A stretch of DNA of 64,000 nt, from NCBI GenBank assembly GCA_002414385.1, contig DHZH01000006.1, positions 248,001 through 312,000 of the forward strand, read 5' to 3'. This DNA is from Gammaproteobacteria bacterium UBA5109 (GTDB taxonomy: Bacteria; Pseudomonadota; Gammaproteobacteria; Pseudomonadales; Pseudohongiellaceae). Below are positions 33,198-40,984 of the stretch, one piece after another; positions within the stretch are counted from its first letter, which is position 1, and every line of letters begins with the position of its first letter. The notes beneath the pieces are model-generated. The model was not told the DNA's origin. It made no database searches and saw nothing but the letters and a program-made list of their open reading frames with translations. The translations under genes were made by a program, and so were the position numbers.

Positions 33198-33394
33198 TAG
33201 AGCGTTGGTTTCCTGGTCTCAGCTATTCTGCTATCCAGCCATTTTTCAATATCGCTTTGGATCCATCCTACTGCCCTGGCTCCTAAGGATATAGGTTTTG
33301 GAAATGAACCTTCAGCCATTTGTGAATATATAGTTGAGCGAGAAAGCCCTGTTACAGATTTAACTTCGGGTAAACGTAAGATTGTGGTTTGCAT
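33197..33394 (-). CDS. AlpA-family regulator
   Basis: Encodes 65 residues with a MerR-like winged helix: LPEVKSVTGLSRSTIYSQM, then FPKPISLGARAVGWIQSDI and EKWLDSRI. AlpA-type proteins act as excisionase or transcriptional activator for integrative elements. AGGAGTG lies upstream of its ATG. It is the first gene of the three-gene recombinase module, with its stop sharing a base with the next start. Confidence 0.88.
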   Translation of the reverse strand: MQTTILRLPEVKSVTGLSRSTIYSQMAEGSFPKPISLGARAVGWIQSDIEKWLDSRIAETRKPTL

Positions 33395-33569
33395 TAAACA
33401 CTCCTGGTGACTTTGGCCATTAAAGGAATGTTCTGAATTAAAATCCTGAAGGAGGCCCTGCGGTCAATCCTGCATTTTAATTATTTTTAACTTGTTGATT
33501 CTATTAACTTAAAGTAGCCAGTTTGATCAAATGGCAGGAGCAGTAAGTAATTTTGGCAGGGGCAAATCT

Positions 33570-34652
33570 TTATCGTTTCAGGATTTCACTAAGTGTTTGA
33601 CGTTTAATTCCTTCTCGTTCAGCGGTTCTTTTCAAGGCTCCGGATGCTTTTTTTGCTAACTCTTCTTGATGCCATGATAAAAGTCTTTCTTTGCGTTCTT
33701 CTGGGGTTTCATCCTTTTTAGGGGTTCTCTGGGGTTGGAGGGGGGTGCTAGTCATACCGTACTCTACTAATATTTTCTCAATTTCATCAATAGAGAATAA
33801 CCCTGTATCTATCGCTGGAAGGCTAGGGTCATCTGGTAAACTTGCCCTTGTTGCACCGGTTATTGGATGTAGTTCATTAATTCTTCCAGCTTTAATCATT
33901 TCCGTGATAAACAGTTCTGGGTCATTTTGATCACTATCTTTTAATATCTTTAAAAATATCTTTCCTGAGATGAATCTCTCTTTTGGCTCAAAGTGTTCAA
34001 TTTCAGATTCATCAAACCAACAATTAAAAATTAAGGTCAAATAGTCACGATTCATTTCAGGTTCAAAATAAAATCGTTGAAATTCTTCAGGATGATTCTG
34101 AGGTTTATATGTTCTCAAGCCTCCTTCTAACTCAGTCATGAAAATCCAAGCTGCTAGTTCCTCCTGTGTTGCTCCGAGACGATTTTTAAGTGAATTTAAT
34201 GCCAGCGGCATCCCAATTAGCTTTTCTGGATTTTTTAAAATTATATTTTCAGGGTCTGTCTTTATGTAGCGAGGAAAATCACGTTTCATTAATAACTTTT
34301 CTAGCCGGTCTCTATGTGCAATTTCTTCTTTTATCTGAGCGATTCGTTGTTCTTTTTGCTGTAAGTCTAAGGCCGTTGGTGTTGACGTTTGCTCCCATTG
34401 TTGGAGCTGTTTTTCCAACTCTTGTAACTCAGCATGGAAATTGAACCAGTATGCTTGGTGATTTTCAGTTGCTGGATCATGCTGGTAATCAAGTTGATTA
34501 GCATATGATCTACGCTGTTCTGGCGATAAGTTATCCCAAGTGAATAATCTAAATTCTGCAATAACTAACCTTTTTAATGCAGATGGCAGCTCATGGAATG
34601 ACTTGCTGAACCATTTATCCAGCTTTTTTTCGATAAATCTAAAGTCTGACAT
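33570..34652 (-). CDS. Hypothetical protein divergent from hsdM
   Basis: Encodes about 360 residues, starting at MSDFRFIEKKL. A helical, coiled-coil-prone stretch (~65-125, rich in Gln/Glu) is followed by a mixed region (NPEKLIGMPLALNSLKNRL, FYFEPEMNRDYLTLIF) and a basic C-terminal helix-turn-helix-like end (RTAEREGIKRQTLSEILKR). I do not recognise the family. It is read away from the restriction operon with 117 bases between the starts, so a regulatory link with hsdM is possible. A longer in-frame start at 34754 would overlap the promoter region. Confidence 0.65.
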   Translation of the reverse strand: MSDFRFIEKKLDKWFSKSFHELPSALKRLVIAEFRLFTWDNLSPEQRRSYANQLDYQHDPATENHQAYWFNFHAELQELEKQLQQWEQTSTPTALDLQQKEQRIAQIKEEIAHRDRLEKLLMKRDFPRYIKTDPENIILKNPEKLIGMPLALNSLKNRLGATQEELAAWIFMTELEGGLRTYKPQNHPEEFQRFYFEPEMNRDYLTLIFNCWFDESEIEHFEPKERFISGKIFLKILKDSDQNDPELFITEMIKAGRINELHPITGATRASLPDDPSLPAIDTGLFSIDEIEKILVEYGMTSTPLQPQRTPKKDETPEERKERLLSWHQEELAKKASGALKRTAEREGIKRQTLSEILKR

Positions 34653-34769
34653 AGGGTAACTATAACCTTGGCACGTAAAACATCGATTACCGTTAACGTC
34701 TAGGGAAGTCTGTTGTAGTATACCGCTACATCTAAAGGATCGCAGTCCTGACAAGGAACAAAGGTATTC

Positions 34770-36344
34770 ATGGCCAAGAAATCAACTGCAGCTAAAGCGA
34801 AACCCCAAAAAGGCTTCGAGGAATCACTCTGGGACACAGCAAACAAGCTGCGCGGCACGGTAGAATCCTCCGAATACAAGCATGTGGTGCTCAGTCTTAT
34901 CTTTCTGAAGTTCGCCAGTGATAAATTCGAGGCCCGCAAAGCTGAGTTGGAAGAAGAGGGCAAGGGCAAATACCTCGACATGGCTGAGTTCTACACCATG
35001 AAGAACGTGTTCTACCTGCCCGAGGAAGCCCGCTGGTCCCATGTGCTGAAACACGCCAAGCAGGATGATTTGCCCATTCGGGTGGATACCGCGCTCAGCA
35101 CGGTGGAAAAGCACAACAAGGCCCTGAAGGGCGCGTTGCCGGATAACTACTTCTCCCGCCTGGGGCTGGATGCCAGCAAGCTGGCGGCGTTGATCGACAC
35201 TATCAACAACATCGACACCGTGGGTGATCCCGCCAATGACGTGGTGGGCCGGGTCTATGAATACTTCCTGGGCCGCTTTGCCGCCGCCGAAGGCAAGGGT
35301 GGTGGCGAGTTTTATACCCCCAAGTGCGTGGTCAACCTGATTGCCGAGATGATCGAACCCTACCAGGGCAAAATTTACGATCCTTGCTGCGGTTCAGGAG
35401 GCATGTTCGTGCAGTCGGTCAAGTTTGTGCAAAGCCACCACGGCAACCAGCGCGACATTTCCATCTACGGTCAGGAATACACCAGCACCACATACAAGCT
35501 GGCCAAGATGAACCTAGCCATACGCGGCATTGCCGGGAACTTGGGCGAAGTGCCTGCCGACACCTTCTTCAAGGACCAGCACCCGGACTTGAAAGCCGAC
35601 TTTATCATGGCTAACCCGCCTTTCAACCAGAAGCAGTGGCGTGCGGACAATGAACTGACTGGTGATCCAAGATGGTCCGGCTATGACACGCCGCCCACCG
35701 GCAACGCCAACTATGCCTGGATACTGCACATGGTCAGCAAACTCAGCGAGAACGGCATTGCCGGTTTCATCCTGGCTAACGGTTCCATGAGTTCCAACAC
35801 CGGCGGTGAAGGGCTGATCCGCCAGAAGATGCTGGAGAATGATCTGGTGGACTGCATGATAGCGTTGCCAGGCCAGCTCTTTTTCACCACAACGATACCA
35901 GTATGTTTATGGTTCCTCACCAGGAACAAGAAGGCACAAACTTTCAGTGACGAACGCAAGGGCTTCCGTGATCGCCGCGGTGAAACATTATTCATCGATG
36001 CCCGCAACATCGGCTCCATGGTGGACCGCACCCACAAGGAATTGACAGTGGAGGATATTTTCAAGATTGCCAGCACCTACCATGCCTGGCGTGGCGAAGT
36101 GAAAGACGGCGCCTATGAGGACGTACCGGGCTTCTGCAAGGCGGCCATGCTGGATGAGATCAAGGCCAACGACTATGTGTTAACACCGGGGCGTTATGTT
36201 GGGGTAGAGGAGCTGGAAGATGATGGGGAGTTGTTTGAGGAGAAGATGCAGGGGTTGACTCAAACATTGTTCAAGCAGATGGATGCAGCGCAGGAATTGG
36301 ACGTTACTATTAAAAGAAATTTAGCGAGTCTCGGATATGAATGA
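34770..36344 (+). CDS. hsdM: Type I restriction-modification methyltransferase subunit HsdM
   Basis: Encodes 524 residues: an N-terminal HsdM helical domain (LWDTANKLRGTVESSEYKH) and an N6-adenine methyltransferase domain with GEFYTPKCVVNLIAEM, motif I DPCCGSGGMF and the catalytic motif IV NPPF (in FIMANPPFNQ). With HsdS it methylates adenine in the target sequence; with HsdR it forms the restriction complex. It is the first gene of a tight operon and overlaps hsdS by 8 bases. The GC content is markedly higher than in the neighbouring DUF262 genes. Confidence 0.95.
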   Translation: MAKKSTAAKAKPQKGFEESLWDTANKLRGTVESSEYKHVVLSLIFLKFASDKFEARKAELEEEGKGKYLDMAEFYTMKNVFYLPEEARWSHVLKHAKQDDLPIRVDTALSTVEKHNKALKGALPDNYFSRLGLDASKLAALIDTINNIDTVGDPANDVVGRVYEYFLGRFAAAEGKGGGEFYTPKCVVNLIAEMIEPYQGKIYDPCCGSGGMFVQSVKFVQSHHGNQRDISIYGQEYTSTTYKLAKMNLAIRGIAGNLGEVPADTFFKDQHPDLKADFIMANPPFNQKQWRADNELTGDPRWSGYDTPPTGNANYAWILHMVSKLSENGIAGFILANGSMSSNTGGEGLIRQKMLENDLVDCMIALPGQLFFTTTIPVCLWFLTRNKKAQTFSDERKGFRDRRGETLFIDARNIGSMVDRTHKELTVEDIFKIASTYHAWRGEVKDGAYEDVPGFCKAAMLDEIKANDYVLTPGRYVGVEELEDDGELFEEKMQGLTQTLFKQMDAAQELDVTIKRNLASLGYE

Positions 36345-37737
36345 GGGTTGGCTCAATGTTGAACTCAAAGATGTTTTGTCTGAAAAAGGATATGTTCGTG
36401 GCCCGTTTGGTTCTGCATTAAAGCGAGCCGAAATGAAAAATAAAGGGATTCCTGTGTATGAACAGCAAAATGCAATCTATAACCATAGGAAATTCCGCTA
36501 TTTTATCGATGACAATAAGTATCAAAAGTTAAAAAGGTTTACTGTCCGCCCAAATGACTTGATCATTAGTTGTTCAGGTACTGTTGGGAAAGTTTCAATA
36601 ATAAAAGATGCAGATCCACCAGGAATAATAAGCCAAGCGCTTTTAATTCTTAGGCCAGATGTGACGAAAATATTGCCTGAGTTTCTATTTTATTTTTTTT
36701 CATCTAATGCTGGACATGATTCGTTAGTCTCGGTGTCAAGTGGAAGTGTGCAAGTCAATCTTGCGAAAAGGAGAGTAATTGAGTCAATAAGGTTCATACT
36801 ACCTCCATTAGATGAGCAGCATAAAATTGTTTCACAATTAGCTGGAATTGATCAGAAAATCCAGCTCAACACACAACTCAACCAAACCCTCGAAGTAATG
36901 GCCCATGTCCTTTTCAAGAGCTGGTTCATAGACTTCGACCCCGTCATCGACAACGCTATTTCCGCCAACAATCCTATACCTAAACCCTTTCAGGCCAAAG
37001 CGCAGCGACGAAAAGCCCTGTTAAATCAAACCATGAATACCAATGCCAATAGTCTGCACAGCTTGCCTGCTGAATTAAAGCAGTTATTTCCTGACACTTT
37101 CAAACAAGCCGAAGGGCTGGGGTGGATTCCAGATGGTTTTATTTCAGGAAGTTTAGGTACTATCACGACTCAAAAAAGGAAAAAAGTTAAAGACAGAGAT
37201 GTGGAAGCTATTGTTCTTTCTGCAGTTGCAAAAGGAGAACTTGTAAGGTCTGAGGATCACTTCACAAAGCAGGTTTATAGTAAAAATATTGATAATTACT
37301 TGGTGGTTGAAAAATGGGATGTTGCATATAATCCCTCTAGAATAAACATTGGATCAATAGGCTTACAAAAAGAACAAATTTTAGGAGCGGTAAGCCCAGT
37401 ATATGTGGTTGCTAAAGTTGATGAGGATTATAAATGGTTTATTGAACAATTTTTTAAATTGAATACATTTAAAAATTGGGTTGATACATTAGCAAGTGGT
37501 AGTGTAAGGCAATCGCTAACATATAAAGATTTCTCATCTATTCCATGCGTAGTACCAATGCGTGAAATAGTGCTTGTTTTCAATAAATATTTTGAAAATA
37601 TAAGAGCAAAATTATTACATAATGATTTAGAAAATTTATCTCTAGCGGAAATTCGAGATTCTCTTCTCCCCAAACTTCTCTCCGGTCAACTCCTTATTCC
37701 CGATGTTGAAGCCCAGTTAGCCGAGACTGACGCATGA
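36337..37737 (+). CDS. hsdS: Type I specificity subunit HsdS
   Basis: Encodes 466 residues with the two-target-recognition-domain layout. TRD1 spans roughly 1-165 (KGYVRGPFGSALKRAEM, VRPNDLIISCSGTVGKVS). A central conserved helix begins LPPLDEQHKIVSQLAGID. TRD2 (~245-420) is followed by the second conserved helix (ENLSLAEIRDSLLPKLLSGQ). The TRDs are clearly more AT-rich than the conserved spacers and hsdM/hsdR, as expected of swapped recognition domains. The recognition sequence cannot be read from the protein. It overlaps hsdM by 8 and hsdR by 4 bases. Confidence 0.93.
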   Translation: MNEGWLNVELKDVLSEKGYVRGPFGSALKRAEMKNKGIPVYEQQNAIYNHRKFRYFIDDNKYQKLKRFTVRPNDLIISCSGTVGKVSIIKDADPPGIISQALLILRPDVTKILPEFLFYFFSSNAGHDSLVSVSSGSVQVNLAKRRVIESIRFILPPLDEQHKIVSQLAGIDQKIQLNTQLNQTLEVMAHVLFKSWFIDFDPVIDNAISANNPIPKPFQAKAQRRKALLNQTMNTNANSLHSLPAELKQLFPDTFKQAEGLGWIPDGFISGSLGTITTQKRKKVKDRDVEAIVLSAVAKGELVRSEDHFTKQVYSKNIDNYLVVEKWDVAYNPSRINIGSIGLQKEQILGAVSPVYVVAKVDEDYKWFIEQFFKLNTFKNWVDTLASGSVRQSLTYKDFSSIPCVVPMREIVLVFNKYFENIRAKLLHNDLENLSLAEIRDSLLPKLLSGQLLIPDVEAQLAETDA

Positions 37738-40700
37738 GTTTTACCGAGGCCAGACTGGAGCAAGCCATCATTGCCCTGCTGGGAGAGGAAGGCTATCCTC
37801 ATGTAGCTGGCCCCAGCCTCACCCGTACCCCTGATGACGTGTTGTTGATCGATGACCTCGCCGCTTTTCTGAAAAAGCAGTATGCCGCCGACGGCATTAC
37901 CGATAGCGAAATCGCCAGCATCGTGCGCCAACTACAAAGCTATTCCTCGCTTGATTTGTATGACAGCAACCGTGCCATCATGAAGCTGGTCAGTGACGGC
38001 TTTACCTTTAAGCGCGAAGACCACACCCAGAAAGACCTATATATCCAGCTGCTGGATTATGACCGTGGGCAGTCAATGCCAAAGACTCAGCCTGCACTGG
38101 AGATACACTCAGAAGACCCGGCACCTTATGTGGTAGACAGGAATATATACAAGCTGGTCAACCAATTGGAAATCTTAGGCAGTGAGAAGCGCATTCCCGA
38201 TGCCATTTTGTATATCAATGGTCTTCCGCTAGTGGTGTTTGAGTTCAAGAGCACGGTGCGTGAAGAGTCGACTATTCATGACGCCTTTGTACAGCTCACC
38301 ACCCGCTATCGGCGCGATATTCCGGAGTTGTTCAAATACAACGCGCTGTGCGTGATCAGTGATGGCAGTAATAGTCGTATGGGTTCGTTCTTTGCACCTT
38401 ATGACTTCTGGTATGCCTGGCGCAAAGTCACCGGCATGGAGGCGATGGACCCGGACGGCATCGCCTCGCTGCAGACCATGATCAGCGGCTTGTTTCATAC
38501 GCCGCGCCTGCTCGAAGTAATCCAGCATTTTGTCTATTTTCCCGACAAGAGTCATCGCGAGGAAAAGATTGTTTGCCGCTATCCACAGTACTACGCCGCC
38601 ACCAAATTGTTCCAGCATATCCTTACACACCGTAAACCCAATGGCGATGGCAAGGGTGGTACTTATTTTGGCGCGACCGGTTGTGGCAAGAGCTACACAA
38701 TGCTGTTTCTGACGCGCCTGCTGATGCGTAGTATGGTGCTGGAAAGCCCGACGATTGTGCTGATCACGGATCGCACCGATCTGGATGATCAACTGTCTCG
38801 CCAGTTTGAGAATGCCAAGACCTATATTGGGGATCAATTGGTCGTCAGTGTAGACAGCCGTCAGCAATTGCGCGAGTTGCTGCAAAACCGCAAAAGCGGG
38901 GGTGTCTTCTTGACCACCATCCACAAGTTTACCGAAGACCTACAACTGCTCACCGAGCGCACCAACGTGATCTGCATCAGCGATGAGGCCCATCGCAGCC
39001 AGGTGAACCTGGACCAAAAGGTGCGCATCGACACCAAGAAGGGCGAAGTAGTGACCACCTACGGCTTTGCTAAATACCTGCACGACTCCCTGCCTAATGC
39101 CACCTATGTGGGCTTCACCGGCACGCCCATTGACGCCACCCTGGATGTGTTCGGGCCGGTGGTGGATGCCTACACCATGACCGAATCGGTAAAAGATGAG
39201 ATCACTGTGCGCATCGTGTATGAGGGTAGGGCAGCCAAAGTGGTGCTGGACAACAGCAAACTGGTAGAAATTGAACAGTACTACCAGCAATGCGCTGATT
39301 CCGGCACCACTGAATACCAGATAGAGCAAAGCAAAAAGGCCAATGCCAACATGGGCGCCATATTGGGTGATCCTGACCGCCTCCGGGTGCTGGCGGCGGA
39401 TTTTGTCGACCACTATGAGAAACGTGTGGGCGAAGGCTCTACCGTGTGCGGTAAAGCCATGTTCGTGTGCGCCAACCGCCAAATCGCCTGGGATCTGTAT
39501 CAGGAAATCCTGCTCCTACGGCCTGCCTGGGGTGAGGAACTGGCCTGTGAGGCTGGCGCGGAGCTGACCGAACAAGAACAGAAAGACATCAAGCCTATAG
39601 CCCGGCTAAAGATCATTGCCACCCGCGGTCAGGATGACCCTAAGGAAATGTATGAGGCCTTAGGCACAAAGGACTACCGGAAAGAACTGGATCGTCAGTT
39701 TAAGAGCGCCAAAAGCAATTTCAAGATCGCCATTGTGGTGGACATGTGGCTCACCGGTTTTGATGTGCCGTTTCTGGACACCATGTACATCGACAAACCC
39801 CTACAGCGCCATACCCTGATTCAGACTATCAGCCGGGTAAATCGCAAATATGCCGGCAAGGAAAAGGGCTTGGTGGTGGATTACATAGGCATCAAGAAGC
39901 AGATGAACCTGGCGCTGGCGCACTACAACAAAACCGACACCCTCAACTTTGAGGAAATCGAGCAATCAGTGACCGTGGTGAGAGACCATCTGGAATTGCT
40001 GGGTACGATGTTTCATAAATTCGACAGCACACCTTATTTCAAGGGAAGCCCGGTGGAACAGCTGCATTGCTTGAATATGGCTGTTGAATTCGTCCAACTG
40101 ACGCAGGATCTTGAAAAGCGCTTCATGCAGCTCTGCAAACGCCTGAAGGCGGCCTACGATATTTGCAGCGGTAGCGAATACCTCACTCAGGGCGAGCGCG
40201 ACCAGGTGCATTTCTATCTGGCCATTCGCGCCATCCTGTTCAAACTCACTAAAAGCGATGCCCCAGATGTGGCACAGATGAATGCTAGGGTGCGGGAGAT
40301 GATCAGCGAAGCCCTGCGTGCCGACGGCGTCGAGGAAATCTTCAAACTGGGCGAAGACAAAGCCGGCGAGCAGGACCTGTTTGGGGATGATTACCTGGCC
40401 AAGCTGGAAAAGATCAAACTGCCCAATACCAAGATCAAACTCTTACAGCAATTGTTGGCTAAGGCGTTATCAGACTTCAAGAAGGTGAACCGCGCTAAAG
40501 CCATCGACTTCGCCAAGATGTTCCAGGCACTGGTTGAGAAGTACAACGAACGTGACGAAGATAGTCTGCTGGTAGGCAGTGTGCTGGAAGATTTCACCGA
40601 CAACATCATTGACGGCTACATGGATCTGATTAATCAGCTGCAGGGTGAGATTAACTCCTACAAAGATATGGATATCTCGTTGGAAGAAAAAGCCTTCTAC

Positions 40701-40967
40701 GACATCCTGTTGATGCTCATGAAGAAGTACGACTTTACTTACCCGGAAGACAAGCTGATTGAACTGGCGAAGGTGGTAAAGCAGGTGGTAGATGACAAAA
40801 CCCGATATACCGACTGGAGTAAGCGGGATGATATTAAGGCCGAATTAAAAGTAGATTTAATAATGCTGCTGGCAGAGTGGGGTTATCCGCCTGTGGATAG
40901 AGATGAAGTGTATAAAGAAATATTTGAGCAGGCTGAGAATTTTAAAAAGTATTCATCAAATATTTAA
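37734..40967 (+). CDS. hsdR: Type I restriction endonuclease subunit HsdR
   Basis: Encodes 1077 residues. An N-terminal PD-(D/E)xK nuclease (LPLVVFEFKST, residue ~165) is followed by a superfamily 2 translocase: Walker A FGATGCGKSYTML near 310-322, DEAH box ISDEAHRSQ near 415, VGFTGTPID, and LTGFDVPFLDTMYID with QTISRVNR in the second RecA lobe. A long helical C-terminus contacts HsdM. Length and order are normal. The Hsp70-like gene starts only 17 bases after its stop, with its own AAGGAG. Confidence 0.95.
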   Translation: MSFTEARLEQAIIALLGEEGYPHVAGPSLTRTPDDVLLIDDLAAFLKKQYAADGITDSEIASIVRQLQSYSSLDLYDSNRAIMKLVSDGFTFKREDHTQKDLYIQLLDYDRGQSMPKTQPALEIHSEDPAPYVVDRNIYKLVNQLEILGSEKRIPDAILYINGLPLVVFEFKSTVREESTIHDAFVQLTTRYRRDIPELFKYNALCVISDGSNSRMGSFFAPYDFWYAWRKVTGMEAMDPDGIASLQTMISGLFHTPRLLEVIQHFVYFPDKSHREEKIVCRYPQYYAATKLFQHILTHRKPNGDGKGGTYFGATGCGKSYTMLFLTRLLMRSMVLESPTIVLITDRTDLDDQLSRQFENAKTYIGDQLVVSVDSRQQLRELLQNRKSGGVFLTTIHKFTEDLQLLTERTNVICISDEAHRSQVNLDQKVRIDTKKGEVVTTYGFAKYLHDSLPNATYVGFTGTPIDATLDVFGPVVDAYTMTESVKDEITVRIVYEGRAAKVVLDNSKLVEIEQYYQQCADSGTTEYQIEQSKKANANMGAILGDPDRLRVLAADFVDHYEKRVGEGSTVCGKAMFVCANRQIAWDLYQEILLLRPAWGEELACEAGAELTEQEQKDIKPIARLKIIATRGQDDPKEMYEALGTKDYRKELDRQFKSAKSNFKIAIVVDMWLTGFDVPFLDTMYIDKPLQRHTLIQTISRVNRKYAGKEKGLVVDYIGIKKQMNLALAHYNKTDTLNFEEIEQSVTVVRDHLELLGTMFHKFDSTPYFKGSPVEQLHCLNMAVEFVQLTQDLEKRFMQLCKRLKAAYDICSGSEYLTQGERDQVHFYLAIRAILFKLTKSDAPDVAQMNARVREMISEALRADGVEEIFKLGEDKAGEQDLFGDDYLAKLEKIKLPNTKIKLLQQLLAKALSDFKKVNRAKAIDFAKMFQALVEKYNERDEDSLLVGSVLEDFTDNIIDGYMDLINQLQGEINSYKDMDISLEEKAFYDILLMLMKKYDFTYPEDKLIELAKVVKQVVDDKTRYTDWSKRDDIKAELKVDLIMLLAEWGYPPVDRDEVYKEIFEQAENFKKYSSNI

Positions 40968-40984
40968 CAAGGAGTGAGTGTGTA

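Noticed and set aside
38229..38924. Long open frame (231 codons) on the minus strand inside hsdR
   Set aside because: It lies wholly opposite the conserved HsdR helicase region and shows no family signature or ribosome site; a by-product of GC-rich coding sequence.
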